NCBI GenBank assembly: GCA_964035575.1
Contig: OZ037853.1
Span: 32,501-96,500, forward strand
DNA length: 64,000 bases
Source: Rhynchopus sp. YZ270_cl-10
Taxonomy: Eukaryota; Euglenozoa; Diplonemea; Diplonemida; Diplonemidae
Direction of reading: 5' to 3'
The notes under the pieces were generated by a model, which had not been told where the DNA came from, made no database searches, and saw only the letters and a list, made by a program, of their open reading frames with translations. Below, piece after piece: positions 46,607 to 57,594 of this stretch. Within the stretch, counting starts at the first letter, position 1, and the number at the start of each line of letters is the position of its first letter. Both the position numbers and the translations under genes were made by a program.

Positions 46607-47471
46607 TCGAACAAAGGAAGGAGCAGTGTGTTCAGATGCCTCCAGTGGTCACCAAAGGGAAGAAAGAGGGCAACAACAAAGAGTAAAAATGCTAAAAGGC
46701 GAGGAACGTCACGTCTTTTCCCTTCAGCAGGGCATTGTAGGTACCTGCCTTGAGGGGATGGGAGGGTGGTAGTGAAGAGAGGGTGGTGTGTGTGTGTGTG
46801 TGTGTGATGTGGGTACACGGTGTCTCGGTCAAATGACCAGTAAACCGAGTGGTGCATCGCTGGGCTTCGAGCGAAAGAGAGCCATGACCAGGCTACCGTG
46901 TAAGATGTGGATAGGTGAGGATCGAAGCAAAAAGAGAAAATATGTGCTTTTTTTTCAAAAAAGAAAGAAAAAAAAACGTCGTGTAGTTGCCTGTTGTACA
47001 CTGTCCACTTTTTCATATGTTTTTTTGGTGTTGCAAATCCGTAAAGCCAACCCACACCCACACCCCACCCACTACTCACCAGTTATTTTGCCTTTCTGGG
47101 CTTGGCCTACTTTCCACTGCTGCGTGAAGTTGTTTAAGAACAAGGGTTCACTCAGGGTTTAGTTTTTTTATTGAAACCTATTTATTGTAACGTCTTGTGA
47201 CCGGTGGCTATTTACCATCCGTCTATTCTTTCGTTCTATTCTATTATTCCTTTTTTTGAAAACTTGGTTGTATTAGTGTAGCCACCCTAGAGTGTGCTCC
47301 ACTATTTTTTTCTTCGAAAACTACTACAACGTGTATCCCCCGCGCACGAGTACTCCACGTACCCGCCCTCCCCTGTTCACGTTGTTTTGTTGTTTTGTTG
47401 TTCTGCCAATCTAACTCAAAGCACGATCGCATCGTATGTACAATCGTACTGTACTCATATTTTCCCCATTT
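46607..47471. other. Intergenic, no gene
   Basis: Contains a (GT)n run at about 46783-46805 and A-runs. No coding region is supported. Confidence 0.45.
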
Positions 47472-48257
47472 TTACACATTCGCCCAGGGGTCGTTTTGTT
47501 GCTGCTGTGTTGGCGCTCCGCCCTTGACGTAGAAGGATACCGTCACAACGGCGACGATGAGGAGCACAGCCCAATGCTGCAGGAGAAGGTGCGTCACGAG
47601 CAGGCCTGCCCAGACGTACGGGACCGGGCGGAGCAGCACACCCGCCGCTGCGGAGAAGGTCACGAAGGTGCAGAAGAAGAAGAGCGCCGCGTGTTCCTGG
47701 GCCCGCGGGTTGAGCTCCTGCGCGGAGAGAAGCAGGATCGCCCGCACCGCGTCGCCGTACGCACGCTCCCGAAGGTGGTACTTCGCACCCTCTACGATCG
47801 CGTCCTTCCTCTCGTCCGCAAGCGCCAGAGAGTTCAGCTTCAATGCACGGTCTCCAACACTTAACACAAATAGCACACAATTCCCCACACACCCTGCGCC
47901 ACCTTTGCCGGGGATCCTCGTCTTCTTCAATTCATTCGCGTACAGTACAATCAGGTCCGCCTCCTCCCCTACAGGCCACGCAGCAGCACGCTGCATGCGT
48001 CCAACGATGAGTGCGTACGCTTGGAAGTCTGTGGTTCCTTCAGCAGCCTCGAGAACTGCGGCCTCTATCTTGGCTGCCTCGCCCGTCTCAAGGTACCCTT
48101 GCGGGTCTGCGACCTGAGCATGTGGGAAGGTGGTGGCGGGTGCAAAGTTCGCCACAACATCAACGCTGATGGGATCGGCATTCAGGTCCTTGTTCGCACC
48201 ACCGACAGGGTGCGGGGCGAGCAGGAAGGAAACGAGAAGGGGGAGGACGGCACGCAT
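47472..48257 (-). CDS. TPM-domain membrane protein (TLP18.3/Psb32/MOLO-1-like)
   Basis: 261 aa. Signal peptide (MRAVLPLLVSFLLAPHPVGG). A TPM-like domain (about 50-170) has the family order YLETGEAAKIEAAVLEA, DFQAYALIVGRM, ADLIVLYANE, NCVLFVLSVGDRALKLNS and DAIVEGAKYHLRERAYGDAV. Two or three membrane segments (about 193-245) and a short Gln-rich tail ending DPWANV follow. TPM domains occur in a thylakoid repair phosphatase, in nematode MOLO-1 (a receptor auxiliary subunit) and in bacterial membrane proteins. With a signal peptide and C-terminal helices, a secretory-pathway or surface protein is most likely. An insert with two Cys (GAGCVGNC) is unusual. Confidence 0.65.
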   Translation of the reverse strand: MRAVLPLLVSFLLAPHPVGGANKDLNADPISVDVVANFAPATTFPHAQVADPQGYLETGEAAKIEAAVLEAAEGTTDFQAYALIVGRMQRAAAWPVGEEADLIVLYANELKKTRIPGKGGAGCVGNCVLFVLSVGDRALKLNSLALADERKDAIVEGAKYHLRERAYGDAVRAILLLSAQELNPRAQEHAALFFFCTFVTFSAAAGVLLRPVPYVWAGLLVTHLLLQHWAVLLIVAVVTVSFYVKGGAPTQQQQNDPWANV

Positions 48258-48404
48258 TGTGGGGTGGGTGGGGGAGAGGGAGAGAGAGAGAGGCTTTCCT
48301 GTGGAGGGGGTAATAGGAGATGGGTGAGCGGGGGCAAGGGTGTAAACAAGGTCTGGGGGTCCGGAGGCGGAGTCGGGAGTATGTTATTGACAGGGGTTTG
48401 AGGC

Positions 48405-48576
48405 CATTTGTACACACCGCCCGTCGTTGCTACCGATTGGCTGTAGGATAGAGTTTGGGGGAGGTTGTTTTTTCCGGATTCCGGTTTAGACGTTCCAAAT
48501 CCAAGCAATATTTTTCAGCTAGAGGAAGCAAAAGTCGTAACAAGGTTGCTGTAGGTGAACCTGCAGCAGGATCATT
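48405..48576 (+). rRNA. 18S rRNA 3' end, fragment
   Basis: Begins TTTGTACACACCGCCCGTCG and ends AAGTCGTAACAAGGTTGCTG, TAGGTGAACCTGCAGCAGGA then TCATT. Only the last ~170 nt of 18S are present; upstream sequence belongs to the 5' flank of the TPM gene. It is therefore a truncated copy. Confidence 0.93.
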
Positions 48577-48690
48577 CCCAAAGTCGGCTCTGTGTTTACA
48601 CAGACTGATAATGGTCATTAGTAAGGCAAAGAATTTTCCCAAAGCTCCGAGCTTTTGGCGTCCCTGTTAGTAGCGCTGTCTACTGCAGGC
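48577..48690 (+). other. ITS1
   Basis: About 114 nt between the 18S end and the 5.8S start. Confidence 0.8.
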
Positions 48691-48852
48691 GACAACAACT
48701 GCACTTATCGGTGGATGTCTTGGCTCTGGGATCGATGAAGACCGCAGCTAGACGCGATATTCAATGGGAATTGCAGAAGCATGAGACTCATCAGGTCGTC
48801 GAACGCATTTGCGGGCCGGGTTCGCCCGTGCCCAGCAGCTGTTGAGTGTCGC
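48691..48852 (+). rRNA. 5.8S rRNA
   Basis: Has the conserved blocks CGGTGGATGTCTTGGCTC, CGATGAAGACCGCAGC, GAATTGCAGAAGCATGAG, CGAACGCATTTGCGGG and TTGAGTGTCGC. Several positions depart from the usual eukaryotic consensus (TAGACGCGATATTCAATGGG), so it may be a fast-evolving lineage or a decaying copy. The ends are approximate. Confidence 0.88.
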
Positions 48853-49027
48853 TTATAAATTTTATTACTATATATATATTTATATATATATGGGGTTTAT
48901 AGGTTGAGGTGGGGTGCTATGCATCACTCCTCTTAAGACCAGGCGCAAGCTTAAGAGCGACTCTAATGGGTCGGTCTCGTGGGACTTGTCTTACGGCCGA
49001 TCGAATTGAGACGTGACTTTTTCTTAA
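48853..49027 (+). other. ITS2
   Basis: About 175 nt with an AT-rich TATATATATTTATATATA stretch. Confidence 0.75.
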
Positions 49028-49340
49028 CGACCTCAGCAGTTGCAGATCTACGCGCTGAACTTAAGCATATCACTCAGCGCAGGAAAAGAAAGCAACAGCG
49101 ATGCTCCTAGTAACGGCGAGTGAACAGGGCAGAGCCCAAGCCTGAACCGGCAATTTGTCGGCATGTGGTGCAAGCGTACGATGGGGGCCATACGTTGGAG
49201 GAGTAAGTCTTCTGGAATGAAGCGCCATAGAGGGTGAGAGTCCCGTCCTTCCTCCTAACGCGTGGGTGCTTCATTGTTTGCAAGAGTCGCTCAGTTTGGG
49301 AATGCTGAGCTAATTGGCAGGTATCCCTCTTTGGGGGTGT
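49028..49340 (+). rRNA. 28S rRNA 5' end, fragment
   Basis: Conserved blocks CGCTGAACTTAAGCATATCA, GGAAAAGAAAGCAACAGCG, CTAGTAACGGCGAGTGAACA, CATAGAGGGTGAGAGTCCCG and CAGTTTGGGAATGCTGAGCT. The conserved GACCGATAGCGAACAAGTAC segment expected next is absent, so 28S stops at about 49340. Confidence 0.9.
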
Positions 49341-49516
49341 GTGCACTATGCACGTTCTGGAGAGGGTTAAAATAACAGGATTTCTTTTGGATCTCCTTGG
49401 TGTGGCGGCAACTGATTCCCCGTGTTTCTACCGTATTTCTCCCGGTTGTCATGCCGTGTAGGGGGGTGTGCATGTGAGGGGAATTTTCCACCAATTTTTT
49501 CCCAAACACAAAGAAC
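49341..49516. other. Junction between rDNA fragment and copy 3 duplication
   Basis: I cannot align these ~175 bp to 28S or to the duplicated flank. They may be a diverged rRNA expansion segment or filler at a recombination junction. Confidence 0.4.
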
Positions 49517-49847
49517 CCATCGCAACACTGAAACTCTCAATCATTCAACACAAAAATATGGAAGGTGTGTGGAATTCCTCAACAGTCCACCTTGGTAAAA
49601 CTAAACAGCAAGAGCCCCAAACTCCAGGGAAAAGCAAAGTCGGAAATGAATAGTGTACAGATGTGGAAGTGGCAGTGTGTGACACTCCAAAAACCAAGTG
49701 GTCAAAGAATATGTGTAATCGCAACACATCTTGGAAAAGACGTGTGAATATGAACAGACAGCACACTTAGTGCACTGCTAGTGTAACACTCCGCTCGACA
49801 AGCCGCTCTTCTGTCCTCGCACAACGCACCCGCAGTGGCATGAGGGC
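49517..49847. repeat. 3' flank of copy 3, duplicated with copy 2
   Basis: Nearly identical to 22730-23150. Copy 3 lacks the stretch between GGCATGAG and the stop-proximal sequence found in copy 2. Confidence 0.8.
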
Positions 49848-52800
49848 TCACTCCTCGACAGCACAAAGAATCCGTCTCGCAAGTTCAGGTTCCACAGCAT
49901 CAGCATTGCGACAGCCTAATGCACGAGGAACTGTTGCAGGGACACCGATCACTCTCTTCAGCCGCAACCCATCAATGCCGTCTTCCCCAGTGCAGATCGT
50001 CCACACACGCACTGTGTTGTCATCGCAAGCACAGCATAATTCGCGTCCATCAGTCCTCACAGCAAGTTTGCTTACAGCACCATGTGCCCTGATCTCTGCC
50101 ACCTTCTCACCTGTGGTCATGCTCCACACAGTCACACTATTCGTACTCGACACCACGTGAGCTTCATCAGGTGTTAGTGCCACTCCGTACACGGGATTAT
50201 CATGCTTCAAGGTGAAGACCTCCTTCCCGCTGGCAACATCCCACACACGCACAGTCGTGTCGTGAGAGCATGAAACAAGACGAGATCCATCGCGAGTGAC
50301 GGCCACGTCCAAGACAAATGAAGTATGTCCTTTGAACACCATCGTCTCTTCTCCAGTGTGAAGCTTCCACATGTGTACGGTGAAATCACCATAGTATGAA
50401 ACCACATGCACTCCATCAGGAGTCACTACCACTGTACTGGGATAGCGAGTAGTTCCTGTATATTCTGACACCTTCTTCCCAGTCGGCATGCTCCACACAT
50501 ACGGACAGCAAGTGTCATCCTCCTGTGAAGACTTTGAACAGGTCACCACGTGAGATGCATCGGGAGACACTGCTAAGTGCCACAGTTTTCCAGACTGTTT
50601 CAAGAACACCGCAAACTCACTGGAATCTGTGCACAAAGGCTGCACGTTCCCCGTCGCAACGTCCCACACACACGCTCTCCTTTCGCCAGCGTCGTCGCAA
50701 GAGCAATAAACTACATGAGAGCCATCTGGGTACACGGCAGTAGGACCATCGCTATGTTTCTTTATCCCATTTACTCCTGCTTCAACTACCTGTTTCTGCC
50801 TGCCGGTGGATGTGGATGTGTTCCAGATGCTCTTGCCACAGAACGAAATGATAGAACCATCAGGGGCCACTCCTGAGACTCCTTGGAAACCTGGTGTCTC
50901 CTTCCCCGTCGTGATGTTCCACACTCGAACACTCTCGTCGTATAAGGAGCATGAAACCACGTGGCATCCATCTGGTGACACTACCAGTGCACGTACCATT
51001 GCAGTATGCCCTTGCAACACCGTCACCTCCTTCCCAGTCGAAATGCTCCAAACGTGCACATTGCCGCTATTAGATCCAGCAACCACGTGACACCCATCGG
51101 GAGTGACTGCCACTCCTAATGCCACTGCTGACAACTCATCGACGGCATGGAACACCATCACCTCTGCCCCAGTGGAGAGGTTCCAAAGATGTGCGCCATC
51201 AGAGCACGAAACAACATGGCATCCATCGGGAGTGACTGCCAGTGCATGCGAAGTCTCCACACGACAAGGCCACTGCATCTCCTGCTTCCCCGTGATCAGA
51301 TCCCATACGCACAGCACCTCCTCAGAGCATGTCACTATTTGACTTCCATCCTTCGTAATAACCATGCTGAGAATGTCAGGCGACTTTATTGCCAGCACTT
51401 CCATCCCCGTCGAGAGATCCCACACATGGATGCCGTCTTTGTAAGAAGTTGAAACAACTTTTGAACTGTCGGGAGTGACTGCCACTTCTTCCACCTCACC
51501 TTCGTGGCCTTCCAAGACGAACACTGCCTTCCCAGTGTGCATATCACTCACACGCACAGTTCTGTCAGAGGAGCACGAAACGACACAGTTTCCATCAGGT
51601 GTTACTGCAACTCCATGGATCATATGATCCGAATGTCCTTTCAAGACCATCACTTCTTCCCCAGAAGACATGCTCCACACATGTACACTGCCGTCCATGC
51701 CAGCTGTTACCATTTGACTGCCATCAGGTGTTACTGCCACATCATACGCAGCATGCTGCAGTACAGGAAGTGGTGTGCCAAGGGAGCAGTCAGGCAGCAT
51801 CGTGCCACCCATGTCGCAGGTGTTGAACTCAGTGTGCTCCAGCCAGCAGTTCGAGAAGGAAGCGCCCGTCAGCACCGTCTCCACAAACAGAGACCCGCGC
51901 AGGTCGCAGTTCGTCACACGGATCCCGCTCAGGTCCTCCCCACTCACAGGGATGCGTGCACGTGCCAGAAGTGCTGCTGCATTCGACCCTGCTGTCACAG
52001 CACCCTCCCCACCAACACCAACACCTGCATCTCCACCTGGAACTTGACTGCCGCGTGTCGCCTTCACAGCCGCAAGCAGCTCTGTGCAGGCACGTTCGTA
52101 CAGCACACTGTCTCCACACACCAGCGACGCAAAGAACCCAAGCACACGCTGCGAGTCCTTGCTGAAGCTCCGCTGCACCAGCGTCCCCAGTGTCCCTGCT
52201 GGATCACGTGCAAGCCGCCGTGCTGCAAGGTGCTCCCCAAGCGACTTGTGCCGGAACGTGAACGCACTCCGCTCCTCCCCAAAGTCCTCAATCCGGAACG
52301 GCAGGCAGCGGAAGCACGCATCCCGCACAGCCTCACACACACCGTGCTGCGAATCAAGAACCTTCGACGCCACACCCACAGTCCCCTGCCACTCGTTTGT
52401 CTCCAGCATCCTGCATGCAACAAGCTCCCCTGCACGCACCACATCCTCCAAAGATAGCTGTTCCGCACCAGGTCCACATGCGGCCATCTCCTTCTTCGTC
52501 CACGTCTCCAGGTAGGTCTCGTAGATCACCTCCTCAGAAGCCTTCCCGCTGCACTGCGCGTGGCACGCCATGTGCAGCACAAACGGGTTCCGCAGCTGCA
52601 CAAGTCCCTCAACGTCCTCCTCACGCACGAAGACTGTGCGCTCTTCCTTGTGCGCTGACTTCTCCTTCTCCTTCTCCTCTTTGTGTTCCTTCTCCTTCTC
52701 CCAGGCTGTGTTTGCACGCTTGATGTACGTTCTCGCATCCACCTCTGTGAACGGCTGCATGTACAGAGCACGCACACCAGCTCCACACACACCAGACGGA

Positions 52801-55160
52801 GACGTGTCCACACCCTTCAGGTACTCACCACGCACAGTCACAACAACGCTGCAGTGTGCCTCCACCCACGGGTGCCGGCACAGAAGGCCACCCTCAGCCA
52901 CCACAGCACCCACATCCTCCTGCGTCAGCCCCACCTCGTCCAGCGAGTCCAGCACCAGCACCACCTCGTACGTCTCCGCAAGGAACGCACGGTCCGTCTC
53001 CCGCAGCGCGAACGACTCCAGCACAAACCTGTCCAGCCCTCCCTTCTCAAGCAGGTGCTGCTTCACAGTCGGCAGCGCCACAAACACAGGGAAGTACGGC
53101 TTCGCATCCGCATCCGCATCCGCAGTCACATCACTCACCACGCTGTTTCTGTTTGTGTTTGTCGTTGTGTCTTCGTTGCTGGTGCTTTCGCTCTTCCTCG
53201 CAGACGTTGCAAGGTCGCTCAGAATTGCAATCGAAGCAGACGTCTTCCCGCTCCCTCCTTCTCCGATCACACACAGCACACCACACGTCCCTTGTCTTTC
53301 TTCTCTCGCCTCCACATCAGGCTTGCGCTCTGTGTGTGTCCCCGACATCTGCTTCCCACCTCCACCTCCACCTCCACCTCCACCTCCACCTCCACCTCCA
53401 CCTCCACCTCCACCTCCACCTCCACCTCCACCTCCACCTCCACCTCCATGTGCACGTGCACGAAGCCACCTCCGCACCTCCTCCATCAGCGGACGTGTCT
53501 CCGACTCATCCACACGTGTGTCGTCCCCCACACGCCCCTCCACGTACTGCGCAAGGTAGTCCTCGAAGAACGCGACTGTGTGTCCCATCACCTCCTGCAG
53601 CGCACCCACCTGCTCAGCCGCACTCGTCTCCCCCACACCCTTACCCTTCCCCACACCAGAACACACCTCCTGCATCACAATCACGTCAAAGCGCAGCCCC
53701 ATCATCCGCAGCAACGTCGGCGAAAGCTTCCACTGCACCCGGTACTCGATGTTCGCTGTGTACAGCAGCTCGTCCTCCGAAGCATACACAGACGAGAACT
53801 TCACGTCTGCAGCACCCTCCTTCGCCACCACCACAAAGAACGTGCCCCCCTTCCCGTACATGAAGCTCCGAGCCACATCCCGCTTCAGTGTTGTCGACGT
53901 GAAGCAGTTCCACACAATGTGCGTATTCAGCGCGTACTTCGCAGACACGTTCACATTGATCCCGCGGAACACAGTCCGCAGCTGCTTCCACCGGCTCCCA
54001 ATCAGCCGGTCCAGACCACGGATCAGCGGCGCAAAGGTCGCAATCACGTGCAGCTGCGGGGGTGCGGGACACAGCTCAAACACGTTCGGTGCTGTCTTCT
54101 CAGGTGTTCCCTTCCACTCCTTCACCGCAGCCAGCTGCCCCACAGCACGCATCGCAGTGTTCATCGTCATGTACAGCGCAAGCGACTGTGATTTCACATC
54201 AGCAGCACTCCCGTGGTTGTCCAGCACAGCCCGCTCCGTCAGTCTGATGTACCGCAGCTTCTCATCAGTGCCTTTCGCAATCTGCGGTGTCCCGTCCTTT
54301 TCGTCGCACACAACATCCCCGCCGCTGTCCAGCACATACTCCACGCAGTCAGACGTGAACAGGAACCCCGACAGCAGCAGCTCAAACGGGTCGCGTGCCG
54401 CCATCCAGTCCTCCACCTCCACGTGCCCACCACGTGTCCCTGCAGCCTCCCTCCGTCCTCTCATGTCCTCCAGCAGACGCTTGCACACCACACGGAACCC
54501 CGCCTCCATGTGCCGCACGTGTTCGTCTGTGTAGCCCAACGGCGGATCCACCTTTGGCAGACCACGCAGCCAGCACAGCAGGTCTTCACCTCCATTGCTG
54601 TTCTTGTTGTCGTCTGTTTTCCGCAGGAACTCCACCTTCCGTCCGTCTGTGCGCCACAGTGCAGTGTCCCCGTCAAGATCATCCTCTCCCAGGTGCCTGT
54701 CTCCAGTCGAGGTGTTCGTGTCTTTCGCCATGTCCATGTGAGGGTCAGTCAGAGGTGCTGTTGTTGCATCTCCACTGCTCCGTTCCACTGCCACACCTGT
54801 TCTTGTTGTTGCTGTTGTGGTTGTTGTGGCGACACCGTGAGTGAGGTACACCTGCACAGCATCCTCCACCTCCACAAGGATCTGTGCTGCATGCGCCCCC
54901 AGCTCCGCCTCAAGTCGCCCCCGCACATCCGCGTCCCTGTGCTGCAGTGCGTACCACAGCGGCACCTTCCCGTCCCTGTCACGCACGTTCCCTGCCCCGT
55001 TCTCCACAAGAAACCGCACTGCCTCCACATCCCCCGCAAGCACGGCACTGTGCAGCATTGTCCTCCCGTCCACGCTGTCCACTGCGTCCACGGGCCTCTC
55101 CTTCCCAGTAATTCCCTTTGCAATCTCGTCCTTTTCAGGCTTCGACGCTCCGGATCCCAT
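49848..55160 (-). CDS. N-myristoylated ankyrin/ART/NACHT/WD40 protein, copy 3
   Basis: 1770 aa, MGSGASK start, ending [10 protein letters not shown]. Same architecture and catalytic residues as copies 1 and 2 (R in [33 protein letters not shown]). The Gly linker is about 31 residues, and the Cys/Ala-rich stretch after it (QMSSLCTQEAAGT in copy 1) is shortened to QMSGT. The Asp-Ala repeat has three units. A GKGKGVGE insertion follows the ART domain. The segment before [14 protein letters not shown] is replaced (AACGPGAEQL instead of the ASGGVAVAVADADA type). WD40 blades differ from both other copies at scattered positions, with a few one- to five-residue insertions. It looks intact, like the other two. 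Confidence 0.9.
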   Translation of the reverse strand: MGSGASKPEKDEIAKGITGKERPVDAVDSVDGRTMLHSAVLAGDVEAVRFLVENGAGNVRDRDGKVPLWYALQHRDADVRGRLEAELGAHAAQILVEVEDAVQVYLTHGVATTTTTATTRTGVAVERSSGDATTAPLTDPHMDMAKDTNTSTGDRHLGEDDLDGDTALWRTDGRKVEFLRKTDDNKNSNGGEDLLCWLRGLPKVDPPLGYTDEHVRHMEAGFRVVCKRLLEDMRGRREAAGTRGGHVEVEDWMAARDPFELLLSGFLFTSDCVEYVLDSGGDVVCDEKDGTPQIAKGTDEKLRYIRLTERAVLDNHGSAADVKSQSLALYMTMNTAMRAVGQLAAVKEWKGTPEKTAPNVFELCPAPPQLHVIATFAPLIRGLDRLIGSRWKQLRTVFRGINVNVSAKYALNTHIVWNCFTSTTLKRDVARSFMYGKGGTFFVVVAKEGAADVKFSSVYASEDELLYTANIEYRVQWKLSPTLLRMMGLRFDVIVMQEVCSGVGKGKGVGETSAAEQVGALQEVMGHTVAFFEDYLAQYVEGRVGDDTRVDESETRPLMEEVRRWLRARAHGGGGGGGGGGGGGGGGGGGGGGGGGGGGGGGKQMSGTHTERKPDVEAREERQGTCGVLCVIGEGGSGKTSASIAILSDLATSARKSESTSNEDTTTNTNRNSVVSDVTADADADAKPYFPVFVALPTVKQHLLEKGGLDRFVLESFALRETDRAFLAETYEVVLVLDSLDEVGLTQEDVGAVVAEGGLLCRHPWVEAHCSVVVTVRGEYLKGVDTSPSGVCGAGVRALYMQPFTEVDARTYIKRANTAWEKEKEHKEEKEKEKSAHKEERTVFVREEDVEGLVQLRNPFVLHMACHAQCSGKASEEVIYETYLETWTKKEMAACGPGAEQLSLEDVVRAGELVACRMLETNEWQGTVGVASKVLDSQHGVCEAVRDACFRCLPFRIEDFGEERSAFTFRHKSLGEHLAARRLARDPAGTLGTLVQRSFSKDSQRVLGFFASLVCGDSVLYERACTELLAAVKATRGSQVPGGDAGVGVGGEGAVTAGSNAAALLARARIPVSGEDLSGIRVTNCDLRGSLFVETVLTGASFSNCWLEHTEFNTCDMGGTMLPDCSLGTPLPVLQHAAYDVAVTPDGSQMVTAGMDGSVHVWSMSSGEEVMVLKGHSDHMIHGVAVTPDGNCVVSCSSDRTVRVSDMHTGKAVFVLEGHEGEVEEVAVTPDSSKVVSTSYKDGIHVWDLSTGMEVLAIKSPDILSMVITKDGSQIVTCSEEVLCVWDLITGKQEMQWPCRVETSHALAVTPDGCHVVSCSDGAHLWNLSTGAEVMVFHAVDELSAVALGVAVTPDGCHVVAGSNSGNVHVWSISTGKEVTVLQGHTAMVRALVVSPDGCHVVSCSLYDESVRVWNITTGKETPGFQGVSGVAPDGSIISFCGKSIWNTSTSTGRQKQVVEAGVNGIKKHSDGPTAVYPDGSHVVYCSCDDAGERRACVWDVATGNVQPLCTDSSEFAVFLKQSGKLWHLAVSPDASHVVTCSKSSQEDDTCCPYVWSMPTGKKVSEYTGTTRYPSTVVVTPDGVHVVSYYGDFTVHMWKLHTGEETMVFKGHTSFVLDVAVTRDGSRLVSCSHDTTVRVWDVASGKEVFTLKHDNPVYGVALTPDEAHVVSSTNSVTVWSMTTGEKVAEIRAHGAVSKLAVRTDGRELCCACDDNTVRVWTICTGEDGIDGLRLKRVIGVPATVPRALGCRNADAVEPELARRILCAVEE
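53355..53448. repeat. In-frame (CCACCT)n, poly-Gly linker of copy 3
   Basis: About 31 Gly between ART and NACHT. Confidence 0.95.
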
Positions 55161-55220
55161 CTTCCTGAAGCAAAATGTGTTGTGTGTTTGTTCACAGAGG
55201 TTGGTGTGTTGTCCCTGTTG
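55161..55220 (-). promoter_or_regulatory. Conserved leader upstream of copy 3
   Basis: Same ~60-bp leader as copies 1 and 2. Similarity ends at about 55220. Confidence 0.45.
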
Positions 55221-57125
55221 TGGGTATGTAAGTTCAACCGCAGGGGGGGTATTGGTCCCTTACGTTATGGAGGCAAGTATTGGGTTCAGGGGTGCCAAAA
55301 ACAATCTATAAAACAAAGTAAATGTAATTGCTATTTTTTTCTGTCTCACCCACTCCAATAGCGAATATCATAAAGAACGGCGACCACGTGGTATCATTTA
55401 AGCATGATATCCCACGCGGGTAGGGAAAGTGAACAATGCACACTGTTGTGACACACCAAAGGGAGGGGGGCACTTAGGACAGTACAGGAAGATATCAAAA
55501 GAAAGATCGGCAAAGCAGAAAAAACAGAATATTCAAACAAAAGACATTGCTCTCAAGATCCTCCACGTCGGGGAGGATGTATCCTCGAGTGGGGGGGGGG
55601 GGGGGGGGGGGGCTTTTTTTGTGGATTTTCCTCCATATTTTGTTTTTTTTTTTTGGCAAGTTAGCAGTGTTTTTTACTAGGAGGATTCGGGGTTTTTAGC
55701 TGACGGGGTGCACAAGGCTGCTGCTCCTGCCACCCGCGGTTCATACATGTGACCCAGGACGGCACATCCACTACATCACCGTCACGACCCTGCGGGTGTC
55801 AGCCGTGTTGACGTGAACTCCCCCTTTTGGGGCCATATTCTGCGTTATCAAACACAAACAACAACAAATATAATAAAATACCCCCCTTCTTTATTTATTC
55901 GTTGTTTGTTGTTTGTTGATCGCATCTATCCTAAGCGTTTTTTTTTTCAAACCCCAAAAGTCCCGAAAACCCCGAAAAACCCGCGTCCTGAAGTACGGTG
56001 GAGAGGTGGAGCACAAGGGGGGAAGGGGAAAACGGTAAAACTCATGACAATCGACGAGCGCGTCTTTCATTTCCAGACGTATTGCATACTCGTACATAAT
56101 AAAATAACGCTACGTCAACAACACACTTTTTCCGGAGGAGAAAAAAACCTCCCCACAAAAAGAGTGCCAACACATGCACACGTTAGTGATGAAAAAACAA
56201 GGAACACTCGGCATACAACTGAACCATGCCACCATAGGGTGCGTGCCATGATCGACCTGCCCACTACCAACCTTACGTAGTCGTACTGCGACGCACAGCA
56301 CCCCTTAGGCTTTGGAGGGGTTGGTACACATCGGCGAGAATGGAGTGTCAAGCACGAAGACCACCCCCATCAGAGAGAACCCTCGCCTAGTCGTAGAAGA
56401 ACCGAAGTCGCACCACAACCTATGCTCAGTGGCGCACCAAGAGTTGCGTGTAGGCTTGACACCTGCACACTGCCAACTCCTGGAGTCGACCTGTGGGGAG
56501 GCTGCAACACGATGTTACTTCAGACAGAACAAAACACACAAAAACGAGAACCACAAACTTGAAGATTGGGGGTGGGATGATGGGATTTTGAAAAATAAAT
56601 GAACAGAAAGTTACAACAAAGAGAAACAGCAAAAAAACTCGACTCTTACAGTCGCCAACTGATCTTGATTACTCGACTAGAAAAAGGGGGGAAGATTATT
56701 TTCGTTGAACACAGCCAAAAACAGTGTATGAGATCTGAATTTTGGCGCAAGTGATTTTTAAAGGGGAGGAGAAAATAGTCGGTATCAGGCGATAAAACGT
56801 TGGCTTTATTATTCGAGTTTGTAATAACACTACGTGTAAGGAAAAAAAACGTTGTGTGAAAAAGTGTTTGCTGTGTTTTTGTGTTGGCGGGAGAAGCAAA
56901 CAGTTTCCGATAAAACGCTCCTGTGTCAGTTTTCTCTTTAACAAAAACAAAGAGGGCGAGGGATAAACAAGTTATTGGGGTGAATATGCATTTCTCGCGT
57001 TGTCTCGCTGAGGCAGGGAAGAAAGACGAGAGCCTCATCTCTCAAAATAAAAAGTCAGAAAACTCAACTTCGCAGCTCAATCAAGCTGCTTGAAGAATAC
57101 CACCCCGTACACTGGTCGTATGCTT
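55221..57125. other. Gene-free region
   Basis: No convincing gene. Contains a run of about 23 G at 55590-55612 and a run of T at about 55645. An open frame at 55813-56280 has no coding-like composition. Confidence 0.45.
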
Positions 57126-57420
57126 CTACAGAAATGCAACCTTTCGTAAAGAGGTTCCCCAATGCGTGCCACACCACCCAATCTTGCTAAGTCCAATCGA
57201 CTCCGGTGCAAGCTGATAATACCCAAGGCCTTTGACACTGCCTGTGTCGGCGTCGAAGCAGGTTAACTCTGTGCAACCTTCTAAGAAGCCGTCCCCAAGG
57301 CTTGTGACATTGACTAATACTGTAAGGTCGATGCAGGGTAACGCCGTGCAATGTGATAAGAAGTAGTCCCCAAGGCTTGTGAGACTGGCTAATCCTGCAA
57401 AGTCGATGGAGGTTAACTCT
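57126..57420 (-). pseudogene. 3' fragment of an LRR (BspA-type) gene
   Basis: Encodes about three LRR_5-type repeats (ELTSIDFAGLASLTSLGDYF, CIDLTVLVNVTSLGDGFL) and a distinct C-terminus (GTHWGTSLRKVAFL). Its upstream part is not LRR but the 175-bp sequence at 57421-57594, and no N-terminal domain is present. It is either a gene end left after recombination or part of a chimera. Confidence 0.6.
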
Positions 57421-57594
57421 ATTAAACTTGAAAAACGTGATCCACCCCCGCAAAAAGAAAAACCAGCAAAAGGGAAGGATGGCACCACGGTGTGCCAGAG
57501 AGTGGCTTGATCCCATTTGCTGACTTATACCCAACAAAGAAGCGACACCTAAGTGAACAGGGGCCGTATACCACCGCTGGTGGCCTAGGTCAGT
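57421..57594 (-). repeat. 175-bp leader repeat joined to an LRR fragment, copy A
   Basis: Nearly identical to 62666-62840. In both places its end ACGTTTTTCAAGTTTAAT (minus strand) is fused to the middle of an LRR coding sequence, at different points of different LRR genes. Its nature is unknown. Just past its other end is TATATAAG (57594-57601), absent at the second copy. Confidence 0.75.

Noticed and set aside
48405-49340. Functional rDNA unit
   Set aside because: 18S lacks all but its last ~170 nt and 28S stops after ~310 nt, so it cannot yield mature large rRNAs.
55813-56280. 155-aa plus-strand frame
   Set aside because: AT-rich start, homopolymers and no recognisable pattern; no better than chance for this length of gene-free DNA.
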